Made by a program: the position numbers and the translations under genes. Shown here one piece after another: positions 11,819-23,058 of a stretch of DNA of 64,000 nt (positions are counted from its first letter, which is position 1; the number at the start of each line of letters is the position of its first letter). Origin of the DNA: Zopfochytrium polystomum (lineage: Eukaryota > Chytridiomycota > Chytridiomycetes > Chytridiales > Chytridiaceae); NCBI GenBank assembly GCA_025765615.1, contig JAIVFJ010000018.1, forward strand, positions 248,001 through 312,000, written 5' to 3'. The notes under the pieces are model-generated. The model did not search any database, was not told the DNA's origin, and saw only the letters and a program-made list of their open reading frames with translations.

Positions 11819-12064
11819 TGTTAGATTTTGGGGTTTTGTGGTAAGCAGTGTGCAGGAGCAACACCTCACTGTTCTGCCACCTGGAGTACCAACTGTGATG
11901 AGGACTTGGTGCATTTTCTGTCACCTGGTCTTTGTCACAACTCTGTGTAACGCCAAGCAGCATACATTTTGCAACCGTCTCCCACCTCAGCTACACCATC
12001 ACAACACAGTTGTCCACCATAGTAGTTCACCACCATCCACATACAGCAGCTGTCATTTCTTTCA
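11819..12064 (+). mobile_element. LTR-B, 246-bp variant
   Basis: Starts TGTTAGATTTTGGGG and ends ATTTCTTTCA. It is the same length as the inverted copy at 196-441. The upstream polypurine tract marks it as a 3' LTR. Confidence 0.72.
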
Positions 12065-13166
12065 CGTCCACATTCTTTTGCTATGAAGTGACACAAAGAT
12101 TTTGAGCTCTGAATTGGCTGAAGTTTCAACTGGAGATAGTGATTCTGAACTGAAGACAGGAGATGTGTGAGGTGCATGACTGTTGAAGAGCTTGCGGCGC
12201 TCTTCAATTGGTTCCAGTGTGTGAGGTGAATTGACTTCAAATACAAAGTTGAAGGTTGTGTGGGGTGTGCTGAAAGGGTTAGAAACTAACTACTAGAATC
12301 TCCATTCTGTAAAGCGTGGCTGATGGTTGGTGCTGAACAAGGTGACTGCTGAATAAACTTGAAGACAGTGGGTGTGGTACTGTCTGCTGAAGGAATGATT
12401 ATGTTCCTCACCCAGTATTATTTGGGTTGATTCTAAATCAGTTAAAACACAGTGCAAAATGAAGGAAACTTAGACCTATTAATTCCTTGCTTGTATGGTA
12501 AACCGCACGCTGATTCATTTGAACTGAATAGTTATGCAATGCTGAGGCAAAAGCTTTGACTGCTTAAGGAGAAGCACACTCTGATGCTGAAGCAACTGCT
12601 GTTGCAGTATTCTGTAACTCTTGCACTGTTCTGGTGTAGTGCAAAAGAAATTTAACTCAACAATGAACATCATCTGAGGAATAGTAGTCTGAGCAGGCCG
12701 TGGACATGAGTTGGAACAATAGACTGTGTAATCTCTTCTGCTCAATATCAACATCCTCCCCTGAGCGGAAGAGGTGAAAAGGTCTGCCCAATTGAGAATG
12801 GTAGAGCTGGCTAGAAGCAAGGGATGGTAGTGTGAGCAGTGCTGAAACTTGAATTCAGAATAGGGGTGAATGCTGATAAGATTGAGTATAGAGTAATGAA
12901 CATCCCAATCACTGAACAATGACTTGTGGGACAATCATGTGTAAAGTCATTCAGATTTGCTGTTCCACAATGGCACGTTGGGAAGTAGTATTATGAAAGT
13001 AGGATGCACATCTGAAGTTCCATGCATTGAATTCACCAAAGGTGGTGCTGGGTGACCAGGATATTTGTACTAGAATAGTGGGCGCATATGCATAGGAGCA
13101 GAGGTGCACATCAACAAGTCACGGACGGGGGTAGCATTTACTCGGAAGATGAGAAAGAGAGAGGGT
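12065..13166. other. Repeat-like region without a recognisable gene
   Basis: No motif could be assigned. A 139-codon minus-strand frame (12515-12934) is rich in Gln/His/Leu near its end and shows no conserved domain. Composition matches the Copia-B bodies, so degraded element sequence is likely but not shown. Confidence 0.3.
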
Positions 13167-13980
13167 TGTTGAGATTCAACCCACAGGGTACACTACACCC
13201 GTTACTGATAATCCCTTTGAGTACTCCATCCAATCACATTGGATGGGGTGTTTGAAGGGCTCAGTAGATTCAATACTTGAATGGGGTGCTCAGAAGGGCT
13301 AATCTGTTCTCAATAAAAAGAGATAGGCAAAGGCGGCTGCTGTTCTAGCTTTGTTCATCCTACTGGTAGGAACAATGCAATTAGAACATGCACAAAAACA
13401 CTCAAACTACGCACTCTGCACATGTAACACAGCACAGCAAGCATGCAGAAGCAGTGTACCACTTCCCCATGCTCTGGAATTCCGCTCTCTGCATCAGATT
13501 TCCGCTTCCTGATCCGGAATTCCAGCTTTACTGCTGTGCTGTGCAATCTGAGCAATGCAACAGGCATTTAGGAATCAGGGATTGCACCAATCACTGCATT
13601 TCTAAAAGTGAGATAAAAACTGAGCTCACCAGAGATTGCACCAATCATTGGATTTCTAAAAACAAGGAAAAAAAGCGGCTTGTTTCCCAAACAAGCTTCC
13701 TGATTTGGAAACAACCAAACCAATTTACAAGCAACTGTTTCTCAAACAAGCTGTAAATTGGTTCCTGGTGGTACTCAGCCCAGACAAAGTACTCAGCCCA
13801 AGGTGGTACTCATCCCTGGCTGGTACTTAGCCCTGGGTGGTGCTCAGCCCAGGATGGTACTCAACCCTGGCTGGTATTCAGCCTTGAGTGATGCCCAGCC
13901 CTGGGTGGTACTCAGCCCTGAATGGGTACTTAGCCCAGGCTGGGGGCTGGTGCTCAGCCTGCTTTTTCTCATTTCTGTGG
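13167..13980 (+). mobile_element. LTR-A, 3'-truncated
   Basis: Starts TGTTGAGATTCAACCC and follows the LTR-A consensus, including a short GGAATTCC array and the GGTACTCAGCCC array. It stops at CTCATTTCTGTGG, where LTR-G sequence begins abruptly. The TATA/CT-rich 3' third is missing. Confidence 0.8.
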
Positions 13981-14093
13981 TGTTATGAATCACCCTCTGG
14001 AAACCTCTGGAACCTTCTAGAACATTCCTTCATGGAACCTTCTGGAACCTTCTTTGCTTTCCTGACTTGTCTTGTTGTCATTGGTATCATTGG
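13981..14093 (+). mobile_element. LTR-G fragment, first ~113 bp
   Basis: Starts TGTTATGAATCACCC and retains a heat-shock-type block with GAA/TTC alternation near 14009-14050. It then breaks off after ATTGGTATCATTGG, so the TATA box and 3' part are lost. Confidence 0.75.
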
Positions 14094-14321
14094 CTCTGTC
14101 AGTGCACCTCCTGCTAATACTACTGAGGATATTAGTAACACAGGCAAGGATACGCTTGAGAGTGCTATCATTCTTCCTGAGCGTTTGGAAGTAGGCCTGT
14201 TTGCCACTCTTCTTCCCCGCATGCTGAACCCTGAGTTGTTTTCACGCGTTTTTCTGTTTTGTTGGCCTAGAAGCTGCACAAATAGAAAAAAACTTGAATT
14301 TCAGGCCGAGGATCGAAGTTT
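14094..14321 (+). other. Unassigned segment between LTR fragments
   Basis: An open frame encoding SAPPANTTEDISNTGKDTLE and on to LPRMLNPELFSRV runs through here and has coding-like composition, but no family was recognised. It may be a captured gene fragment. Confidence 0.3.
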
Positions 14322-14550
14322 TGTTAGTTTTGGGTCGTTTGGTGTAAGCAGTGTGCAGGAGCTTTGACCTGATACTGCTCTGCAAGAATGACTTGCAGCA
14401 TTTTGCAAGTGATGGTCCTTGTAACAGTTTTGTATAAAGACAAACACAAGACTGACAGAAGCCAAGATCAACCTCCCACCACCACCACCTTCAGTAGTGT
14501 ACACCACAGCAGCCCAATCCATCAATCAGCCATCATAGCAAATTCTTTCA
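14322..14550 (+). mobile_element. LTR-B, 229 bp (probable 5' LTR of Copia-B)
   Basis: Starts TGTTAGTTTTGGGTC and ends ATTCTTTCA, the same length as the copy at 28951-29179 and with only a few substitutions. It is followed by the family leader TACAAAACTG. The two LTRs could bracket one Copia-B element into which Copia-A later inserted. Matching target duplications were not found. Confidence 0.78.
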
Positions 14551-14938
14551 TACAAAACTGTTGCCCATCCCAATCACTTCCTCCTTGGTTTCAACAAGAT
14601 CTAATCAGTAGAAGGGGTTGAACGTTTTTCACTTCTGCCAACTTCGTGGAGCGTTCACAGGCGCTACAGACATTGTACAGCAATTTCGTTACTACCATTG
14701 GAAAGCTATTGATCTCCTCTTTGCAACGAACTCACCTGATCTCGGATCGGACGCTCCTACGTCGTATCCACCACCTCCAAAGTTGTCGCCCACTTTTTCA
14801 ACTTCAACCTCAATTTGCTCGCCTTCCAGACCTCCCCCAGCCAATCCCAAGCTATCATTGGAAAGGCCTGCTTCTGGACTACACGACTGTCACCAACAGC
14901 ATCCCAAAATCACTCTCCTTTGCGATAAGCGGTGCCTT
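14551..14938 (+). mobile_element. Copia-B leader and 5' internal sequence, interrupted by Copia-A
   Basis: Starts with the leader also found at 1-195. It then carries an open frame (from 14646, MERSQALQTLYSNFVTT) of unknown type and ends at GCCTT, directly against the Copia-A 5' LTR. Confidence 0.5.
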
Positions 14939-16179
14939 TGTTGAGATTCGACCCACGGGGTACACTACGCCCGTTACTGATGATCCCTTTGAGAACTCCA
15001 TCCAATCACATTGGATGGGGTGTTTGAAGGGCTCAGTAGATTCAATACTTGAATGGGGCGCTCGGAAGGGCTAATCTGTTCTCAATAAAAAGAGATAGGC
15101 AAAGGCGGCTGTTGTTCTAGCTTTGTTCATCCTACCGGTAGGAACAATGCAATTAGAACATGCACAAAAACGCGCAAACTACGCACTCTGCAAATGTAAC
15201 ACAGCACAGCAAGCATGCAGAAGCAGTGTACCACTGCCCAATGCTCCGGAATTCCGCTCTCTGCATCGGAATTCCTCTCTCTGCACCGGAATTCCGCACT
15301 CTGCATCGGAATTCCGCTTCCTGATCTGGAATTCCTCTCTCTGCACCGGAATTCCGCTTCCTGATCTGGAATTCCAGCTTTCCTGCTGTGCTGTGCAATC
15401 TGAGCAATGCAACAGGCATTCAGGAATCAGGGATTGCACCAATCACTGCATTTCTAAAAGTGAGATAAAAACTGAGCTCACCAGAGATTGCACCAATCAT
15501 TGGATTTCTAAAAACAAGGAAAAAAGCGGCTTGTTTCCCAAACAAGCTTCCTGATTTGGAAACAACCAAACCAATTTACAAGCAACTGTTTCTCAAACAA
15601 GCTGTAAATTGGTTCCTGGTGGTACTCAGCCCAGACAAAGTGCTCAGCCCAAGGTGGTACTCAGCCCTGGCTGGTACTTAGCCCAGGGTGGTGCACAGCC
15701 CAGGCTGGTACTCAGCCCTGGGTGGTGCTCAGCCCAGGCTGGTACTCAGCCCTGGCTGGTATTCAGCCTTGAGTGATGCCCAGCACTGGGTGGTACTCAG
15801 CCCTGAATGGGTACTTAGCCCAGGCTGGGGGTTGGTGCTCAGCCTGTTTTATCTCATTTCTGTGGCCTGCTCTGTGCAGCCCACTGCTCCCTCTGTTTTC
15901 TGATGGCTCCAACCTGCAGGAGTATAAAAGCAGCAACCTCTCACAGAGATCAAACAAGGAATCCAACCCCCTCCTTGCTGCTTTGACAGAATCCAGTGCA
16001 AAACAAGCCAATCTCTCTTCCTCCATTTGCTCTCTCTTCCATCTCTGCCCACTGACTCCTCTCTCCTCTCTCCATCCTCTCACTCCTCTCCCTTTTCCAT
16101 CATCACTGCTCTCTCTCTCTCTCTCACTCTTCATCCCCACACACACCAAGTCCCTCCAGTCCTGGGTGGGATTTCATCA
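14939..16179 (+). mobile_element. Copia-A 5' LTR, 1241 bp
   Basis: Starts TGTTGAGATTCGACC and ends GGATTTCATCA. Every translated frame matches the 3' LTR at 21818-23058 at a constant offset of 6879 bp, so the two LTRs appear identical and the element recent. It contains seven GGAATTCC units (15248-15375), the GGTACTCAGCCC array, TATAAAA at 15923-15929 and a CT-rich stretch near 16110. Confidence 0.93.
15923..15929 (+). promoter_or_regulatory. TATA box of Copia-A LTR
   Basis: TATAAAA lies inside the LTR about 470 bases upstream of the gag start, downstream of the two 20-bp arrays that would form the upstream promoter region. The same box is found in the solo LTR-A and in the 3' LTR. Confidence 0.6.
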
Positions 16180-16392
16180 CAAAGCTACCTACAAGCCGTC
16201 GGCCACATTTGTACGCTCGAACAGGGCCCTGCTGCTCTTACAAGAAAAGGGTTTCTGACTCTAAACAAGACCAACCTGTCTGTGAGCACCGGCTCACCAG
16301 CTACTTTAAGGCAACAAAGGGCTCTTGGCTCTGTACAAGAAAAGGGCTACCGCTCTAAACAAGTCCACTGGTCCACCAAGCCGCTACCTAGC

Positions 16393-19300
16393 ATGTCTTC
16401 TTCGACCCCCAAGGCTGTCCGCTTCTCTTCTTATGGCTACCAGGCTTGGGAACTGCATGTGGAAGAAGTCATCAAGCCGGTCATGGCATACAATCTTGTT
16501 GCCAGCTTCCTCAAGCCTGATTACTTTGGTACGTTCAACGAGCACTGCACCAAGGTCGGCATCGGCGCTGCTCCTCCCAGTATTGGTTCTCCCCCTGAAT
16601 CCTCTGCAACGGCGGAGGCCAAGGCTGCGTACAGTGAGATGTACCGTCTGCACCACGCTGCCCTCGACAAGTACCACACTGGTATACGCCAAGAACACAA
16701 GACCTACAGGGAGCTTGAGGCCCAACACGACAAGGCGGTTGCTACCCTCGACTCCTGCTCGCGCATCGAGGATGTGCGCTCCATGAATGCAGCAAACATC
16801 ACCAACTGCGCTGATCGGTACAAGTGGCTCAATGACAAGTACGCCCTGCAGGACCACACTGGTTCACAGCAGGACAAGTGGCTTGCGACTTACAGTCGTT
16901 TGGCAAAACCCAGAGACTCTGGTCCGGCAGTCCAGGAGTGGTACACCACTCTGACCACACTGGTCACGGATTGGCCGAAGCATTTCAAATGTACTGCCAC
17001 CACTTGCAGGGGTGTGACAAACATCCTGCGTTCTGCCATCATCCACAAAGCAAGGGAAACGCTGCCTGGACATGAAATCTTCTCTGGCGTTCGTCAAAAT
17101 CTTCTCAAGGGGCTGTCAGGCTACGCCAACACCAGCGATCTCGTCAAGGAGTTGACAAACTGCCACACGCTGTACCAGCAAAGCAAAGAGAAGAACAGCA
17201 GACACTCTGCTCACCATGGCACTTCTGAGATGGAAACAGCTGCTTCAGCAAAGACCTCAGTGGCAACCAAGAAGCGCAAGATCGGTGAGGCACTCAACGG
17301 CAAGCCTACTTGTGACCTTCATGGAATCTGGGTCTCACACTCTCGCGAGGAATGCCTCAAGTTCCCTCACGGGAAGTCAGAGCCGGCTCGCCCTGCAAAG
17401 AAGGCCAAGGGCAAGCAGCCTGCACACGCCAAAGAAGCCAAGGCCACGCCAGCTGATTCCAAGAAAGCTACTGAGACTGCCAAGATTGCACGTGAGGTGG
17501 CTGCTAAAGAACACCACCAAGCCTCTTGCGCAGCCTCTGAGGATTCTCCTCCCCACAAATGCTACAGGATGGATACTCCACCACTGCCTACTGAAGCAGA
17601 AGACGTCGAAATGTTGGAGTTCAGTACTGAGGGTGCTGCGCGCCTTGCAGACACTTCAGCTCTAGACGACTTCCTTTCAGTAGAAAGGGCACTTGCGGCA
17701 CGGGAGTTTGAAATTGGAACATGCCAGGCCGTTGAGGTGGAGGAGGAATTTGAAGTGGAACTCACAGTTACACTTCTTGACGGCAGAATGGATCCAGACT
17801 GGATCACTGACAACATTGTCTCAAACGTCGGCTACAAAGTGATGTACGAATCTGGACGTTTCCTCTACCGCAACGTCACCTACCGCCGCATCTATGAGAC
17901 TGCACTGATGGCAAGACTTGCTGGCGGCAACCCACACCAGGTCATCCTTGACTCTGGGGCTTCCAGGACAATGTCGCCTTGTGAAGAGCACTTCACAAAC
18001 TTGCGGCCCACCTCCCAGCAGATCAAAACAGCTGACGGCTTTACAACTGCCACTGGAGTGGGCGACTTCACCCTGTTTGTTAACGGAAGAGCTCTCATCA
18101 TGAGGAACTCGCTCTATGTGCCAGAGTTCTCAGACACTCTACTCTCAGTTCAGCAAATCGTGCGGCAGACAGGTCACAACGTGACTTTCACAGCAGACAC
18201 AGCCCTATTGCACCCTCGGGTACATGGTTCAGACTTTACCATTGCTCACAGGGACACAGGAAATGTTTATGTTGTGGACCCTTCTCTTCTGACGGGACAT
18301 ACTGGTCTCGACAGGGCAGAACTTGGAAGGGACGCGCCGACTCCTTCGGGGGACGCCCCAGGTGAGTCGCAACAGCAAACTGCTCCTTTGCAAACTGCAA
18401 CCCCAACTTTAAGTCAAACTGACCCAGACCCTTTACCAAACCCTCAGAACATTGAAGCAGTCCGAGCTCTTCACAAGAAATTTGGTCACCTGTCTTTATC
18501 TTCTTTGAAGCGTACTTGGTCAAATCTGAATAAAGTTGGTCATTCATTTTTCCTCATTCATGACATTCCCTGCGTGACATGTGATGTTGGGAAATTGAAA
18601 GCTTCGCCTATCCACTCCACTTCCAGACCAAACACCACACTGCTTGGTCGTTTACACACTGATGCTGTCCCACTGCCCGCACGTGGACACCATGGTGAAA
18701 AACATTGGCAACTGGTTGTGGAAGAGTCAACCCGTTGGCTTGACATTGAGTTCCTCAACTCTTTGTCCGACGCGCCCACAAGATTCCGGTCTACGATCGA
18801 AAGGTTTGAACAACAACATGGCAAACATATCACATCTGTGCGCTGTGACAGGGGGGAAATCTTCAAAGATGGAGAATTCAAAACTTGGGCCAATACTCGG
18901 CATCCTCCTATTGTTTTAGAACCTAGTCCTGCATTCACCAAGGAATTCAATGGGCTGGTAGAACGTCAGGTCAACACTCTCAAAGACATGGCACACTGCA
19001 TGCTCTTAGAGTCACGATTGCCCCACTCTTTCTTTGTGTATGCAGTCCGCTACGCAGCATACATCAAGAACAGGGTTTACCACTCTTACACTAAGAAAAC
19101 ACCTTATGAAGCTTGGTACGGTGAAAAGCCAAATGTTGATCACATCCGCACCTTTGGCTGTTTGGTTATCCACCGTATCCCAAAGGAAAAGCGAACACTT
19201 AAACATCCTGACAAAGGGGCGCCAGGAATATTCTTAGGGTATAAAGGAAACACTCTTCCAGTAGTCTACGACTTGAAAACTCAGAGAATATCGGAACACT

Positions 19301-20076
19301 TCCATGTCTCCTTTCACGAAAATGTTTTTCCTGGCATTGTGCGGAACTGGAGACAGTTCCTTCATGACTCCCGCTTGAAGGAGTGGGGACCAGTCCAACC
19401 CACAGCTCAGGATTTCCAATATCTTTCCACCTCGCTGCATACCCCTGCTATGTCCACTGATCCAGATGTGGCACATCCTGACGCTCTGTCTGACTCACAA
19501 GAAGACGATGTACCACCTGCAGAATCACAGGGGGGAGATCTACAGCCGGGTATGCTATACGACGCTTCTGATTCTGAACCAGAGTCAATACCTGATGAAC
19601 AGGAAATCCCTCCTAGGGAGCGCTCAACTTCCCCTGACATTCTAGCTTTGCCAGAGTCAACAGGGGAGGCAACAAATCCCCCAATCATACCACGAGAGCC
19701 ATCAGGTTTACGTGACTACCTGGCATTGAAGGCAAACCTTTGTAAACTACGAACAAAACCATCAATTGCCACAAGTCCTTCCACTTACAGTCGGAAAACA
19801 CTCCGCGCTTTAACTGCAAGAATTCGTAAACTACGGATAGCACGGGGACAATTTCGTGAACTCTACCAAACGCTCAAAGCATACACTGTGCTTGAGCCGG
19901 AGGAAGTCACAGCATATCCAACAGAAAGGATCCACCAGCGGGACTTACCACCACTCCCTGCTTCACATAAAGAGGGCCATGCGTTCTCCTTTTGCAAAGT
20001 ATTGGAAGGCAGCTCAACTCTCAGAGATCAATTCGATCACATCAAAGCATGTCTGGGACTTAGTGGCTCGACCTAA
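16393..20076 (+). CDS. Copia-A gag-protease-integrase polyprotein (first part)
   Basis: The likely start is the ATG at 16393 (MSSSTPKAVRFSS); the frame is open further upstream into the LTR. Order: gag, residues ~1-400, with a Cys/His motif TCDLHGIWVSHSREEC typical of Copia gag; protease VILDSGASRTMSP near 519; integrase zinc motif HKKFGHLS...CVTCDVGK near 695-730; integrase core with Asp in LHTDAV (~752), Asp in RCDRGE (~816) and Glu in NGLVERQ (~856). The frame is then lost: residues after about 1190 are out of phase with the reverse transcriptase, which continues in the next frame from about 19960. Copia elements normally have one continuous ORF, so this is probably a one-base indel near 19940-19990 that inactivates pol in this copy. 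Confidence 0.88.
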   Translation: MSSSTPKAVRFSSYGYQAWELHVEEVIKPVMAYNLVASFLKPDYFGTFNEHCTKVGIGAAPPSIGSPPESSATAEAKAAYSEMYRLHHAALDKYHTGIRQEHKTYRELEAQHDKAVATLDSCSRIEDVRSMNAANITNCADRYKWLNDKYALQDHTGSQQDKWLATYSRLAKPRDSGPAVQEWYTTLTTLVTDWPKHFKCTATTCRGVTNILRSAIIHKARETLPGHEIFSGVRQNLLKGLSGYANTSDLVKELTNCHTLYQQSKEKNSRHSAHHGTSEMETAASAKTSVATKKRKIGEALNGKPTCDLHGIWVSHSREECLKFPHGKSEPARPAKKAKGKQPAHAKEAKATPADSKKATETAKIAREVAAKEHHQASCAASEDSPPHKCYRMDTPPLPTEAEDVEMLEFSTEGAARLADTSALDDFLSVERALAAREFEIGTCQAVEVEEEFEVELTVTLLDGRMDPDWITDNIVSNVGYKVMYESGRFLYRNVTYRRIYETALMARLAGGNPHQVILDSGASRTMSPCEEHFTNLRPTSQQIKTADGFTTATGVGDFTLFVNGRALIMRNSLYVPEFSDTLLSVQQIVRQTGHNVTFTADTALLHPRVHGSDFTIAHRDTGNVYVVDPSLLTGHTGLDRAELGRDAPTPSGDAPGESQQQTAPLQTATPTLSQTDPDPLPNPQNIEAVRALHKKFGHLSLSSLKRTWSNLNKVGHSFFLIHDIPCVTCDVGKLKASPIHSTSRPNTTLLGRLHTDAVPLPARGHHGEKHWQLVVEESTRWLDIEFLNSLSDAPTRFRSTIERFEQQHGKHITSVRCDRGEIFKDGEFKTWANTRHPPIVLEPSPAFTKEFNGLVERQVNTLKDMAHCMLLESRLPHSFFVYAVRYAAYIKNRVYHSYTKKTPYEAWYGEKPNVDHIRTFGCLVIHRIPKEKRTLKHPDKGAPGIFLGYKGNTLPVVYDLKTQRISEHFHVSFHENVFPGIVRNWRQFLHDSRLKEWGPVQPTAQDFQYLSTSLHTPAMSTDPDVAHPDALSDSQEDDVPPAESQGGDLQPGMLYDASDSEPESIPDEQEIPPRERSTSPDILALPESTGEATNPPIIPREPSGLRDYLALKANLCKLRTKPSIATSPSTYSRKTLRALTARIRKLRIARGQFRELYQTLKAYTVLEPEEVTAYPTERIHQRDLPPLPASHKEGHAFSFCKVLEGSSTLRDQFDHIKACLGLSGST

Positions 20077-21823
20077 AGGGCGTAAGATACTCAAGCCTAA
20101 ATGGGTTTTTGCCTACAAGTTTGACAGTGAAGGGTACCTTGAACGCTTCAAGGCTCGCCTTGTCGGCCGGGGTTACACTCAGATCTTTGGTCAGGACTAC
20201 AATGAGACCTTCTCCCCTGTCGTCCGCAGCTCCTCCATGAGGGCAATCCTTGCTATCTCGTTGCTGTTTGACCTCATACTCGCAGGCCTTGATGTCGAAA
20301 CCGCATACTTGAACGCCAAACTGGACATTGAAAACTTCATGGAACAACCAGAAGGCTTTGAGATACGTGGTGCAGACGGGATACTTCTTGTCTGTTTACT
20401 CAGGAAGAGTCTGTACGGACTGCACCAGTCTGGTCGACAGTGGTACAAAACAATCCGCGACTTCCTAGTAGAAATTGGATTTACGCAATTGAAGACTGAC
20501 CACTGTGTCTTTGTGCAAAGGCACCCTGATGGAAAGGTCAAGACCATCATCACTCTATACGTGGATGACATCCTCATCTTCAGTCACACTGAAGAAGAAA
20601 TTGCCAAAATTCTTTCTCTGATCAAATCAAAGTTCAAAATCCGCGAGGACCTCAACCCAAAAGTTGCTGTAGGCATCCAAGTTGAGAAAATCAAAGATGG
20701 AATCTTTATTGGACAGAAAAACTACACACAGCATGTCTTGGAGGAAGCAAACTACTGGTGTGACGATGAAGGCTTACCTGTCAAAATCAAAGCAACTCCC
20801 ATGTCCACGACATGGATGCACGATGTGGACTCTGGAAAACTTCCACAAAAAGAGTCGGAATACTTCCGAAGCACACTCATGCAACTTGCTTACCTTGCAA
20901 ACTTGACACGCCCTGACATTGCGTATGCTGTGAATACACTTGCACAATACCAGTCCACTCCAACCCATTCAGATTCCCTTGCGCTTGACAGATTGCTGCG
21001 ATATGTCCGCGCTACCTGGGATCATGGACTTTTCTACCAAAAGGGAGACTCCCAGATGACATGCATCACCAATGCAACGCTCCCAGAGGTAGAGAAAGCT
21101 GCGGGTATTTCTTACCCAGAGTGGGATGAACCACATGGCTACGCTGATGCCAGCTATGCTGAAGAGGATGGACGCAAGTCAAGGTCAGGGCACGTGTTCA
21201 TGCTTTGCGGGGGTGCTATTACATGGTACAGCAAGAAACAATCAGTTGTTGCTTTGTCCTCGACTGAGGCGGAATACTTCTCCCTTACTGAGGCCATCAA
21301 AGAGGCAATCTGGCTACGAATGCTCTTCCAGGAGCTGGGTATGGATTTAAATAAGCCCACTACTGTTTTTGAAGACAATCGTTCAACCATAGCTATTGCT
21401 ATGAATCCAATACACCATGGTCGGGTCAAACACTTTGACGTGAGGTTGCATTTCATACGGGACCACTTGGAGAAAAAGGAGGTTCAACTCATTCATTGCC
21501 CAACGGACATGATGATTGCCGACCTTCTTACCAAAGCTCTTCCCGCAGCCTCAACATGCAAAGCTTGCATCACTGATGGGAATTTGCAGTCTCGCCGACC
21601 TCCAAGGTGTAAGCGTGGTGCCCATGCTCAAATCAGCACAACGCTTAGTCTAAAGGCTCTCTCTGGCTTCTCCAGCTACACTTGTGGGTTCATGCAGGTT
21701 TTCACAAGCGTAGGGGGGTACATGGGTGGGTTCGAGTCCCACTGCTTGGCTGGCACTGTTGGACAGCCATGTACTCCAGGAGAAACAGTTGCCCCCTCTC
21801 TTTCTATTGCGGGGGTGTGTTGA
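19856..21823 (+). CDS. Copia-A reverse transcriptase-RNase H (second part, shifted frame)
   Basis: True coding begins near 19970 with RAMRSPFAKYWKAAQLSEIN, the usual start of Copia RT. Motifs: LDVETAYLNA, then the catalytic YVDDILIFS near 20560, then RNase H with ADASYAEED (21146), ALSSTEAEY and the closing IRDHLEKKEVQLIHCPTDMM. A polypurine-like GCGGGGGTG precedes the 3' LTR. Frame relative to the upstream ORF is offset by one base. All catalytic motifs look intact apart from that join. Confidence 0.88.
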   Translation: MNSTKRSKHTLCLSRRKSQHIQQKGSTSGTYHHSLLHIKRAMRSPFAKYWKAAQLSEINSITSKHVWDLVARPKGRKILKPKWVFAYKFDSEGYLERFKARLVGRGYTQIFGQDYNETFSPVVRSSSMRAILAISLLFDLILAGLDVETAYLNAKLDIENFMEQPEGFEIRGADGILLVCLLRKSLYGLHQSGRQWYKTIRDFLVEIGFTQLKTDHCVFVQRHPDGKVKTIITLYVDDILIFSHTEEEIAKILSLIKSKFKIREDLNPKVAVGIQVEKIKDGIFIGQKNYTQHVLEEANYWCDDEGLPVKIKATPMSTTWMHDVDSGKLPQKESEYFRSTLMQLAYLANLTRPDIAYAVNTLAQYQSTPTHSDSLALDRLLRYVRATWDHGLFYQKGDSQMTCITNATLPEVEKAAGISYPEWDEPHGYADASYAEEDGRKSRSGHVFMLCGGAITWYSKKQSVVALSSTEAEYFSLTEAIKEAIWLRMLFQELGMDLNKPTTVFEDNRSTIAIAMNPIHHGRVKHFDVRLHFIRDHLEKKEVQLIHCPTDMMIADLLTKALPAASTCKACITDGNLQSRRPPRCKRGAHAQISTTLSLKALSGFSSYTCGFMQVFTSVGGYMGGFESHCLAGTVGQPCTPGETVAPSLSIAGVC

Positions 21824-23058
21824 GATTCGACCCACGGGGTACACTACGCCCGTTACTGATGATCCCTTTGAGAACTCCATCCAATCACATTGGATGGGGT
21901 GTTTGAAGGGCTCAGTAGATTCAATACTTGAATGGGGCGCTCGGAAGGGCTAATCTGTTCTCAATAAAAAGAGATAGGCAAAGGCGGCTGTTGTTCTAGC
22001 TTTGTTCATCCTACCGGTAGGAACAATGCAATTAGAACATGCACAAAAACGCGCAAACTACGCACTCTGCAAATGTAACACAGCACAGCAAGCATGCAGA
22101 AGCAGTGTACCACTGCCCAATGCTCCGGAATTCCGCTCTCTGCATCGGAATTCCTCTCTCTGCACCGGAATTCCGCACTCTGCATCGGAATTCCGCTTCC
22201 TGATCTGGAATTCCTCTCTCTGCACCGGAATTCCGCTTCCTGATCTGGAATTCCAGCTTTCCTGCTGTGCTGTGCAATCTGAGCAATGCAACAGGCATTC
22301 AGGAATCAGGGATTGCACCAATCACTGCATTTCTAAAAGTGAGATAAAAACTGAGCTCACCAGAGATTGCACCAATCATTGGATTTCTAAAAACAAGGAA
22401 AAAAGCGGCTTGTTTCCCAAACAAGCTTCCTGATTTGGAAACAACCAAACCAATTTACAAGCAACTGTTTCTCAAACAAGCTGTAAATTGGTTCCTGGTG
22501 GTACTCAGCCCAGACAAAGTGCTCAGCCCAAGGTGGTACTCAGCCCTGGCTGGTACTTAGCCCAGGGTGGTGCACAGCCCAGGCTGGTACTCAGCCCTGG
22601 GTGGTGCTCAGCCCAGGCTGGTACTCAGCCCTGGCTGGTATTCAGCCTTGAGTGATGCCCAGCACTGGGTGGTACTCAGCCCTGAATGGGTACTTAGCCC
22701 AGGCTGGGGGTTGGTGCTCAGCCTGTTTTATCTCATTTCTGTGGCCTGCTCTGTGCAGCCCACTGCTCCCTCTGTTTTCTGATGGCTCCAACCTGCAGGA
22801 GTATAAAAGCAGCAACCTCTCACAGAGATCAAACAAGGAATCCAACCCCCTCCTTGCTGCTTTGACAGAATCCAGTGCAAAACAAGCCAATCTCTCTTCC
22901 TCCATTTGCTCTCTCTTCCATCTCTGCCCACTGACTCCTCTCTCCTCTCTCCATCCTCTCACTCCTCTCCCTTTTCCATCATCACTGCTCTCTCTCTCTC
23001 TCTCACTCTTCATCCCCACACACACCAAGTCCCTCCAGTCCTGGGTGGGATTTCATCA
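21818..23058 (+). mobile_element. Copia-A 3' LTR, 1241 bp
   Basis: Appears identical to the 5' LTR. It is not followed by the duplicated target GCCTT; internal sequence begins directly, so this LTR also serves as the 5' LTR of a second, tandem copy. Confidence 0.93.

Noticed and set aside
15248..15375. CRISPR-like regularly spaced repeats in LTR-A
   Set aside because: Units are 20 bp with near-identical spacers, lie inside a retrotransposon LTR in a eukaryotic genome and lack unique spacers or cas genes.
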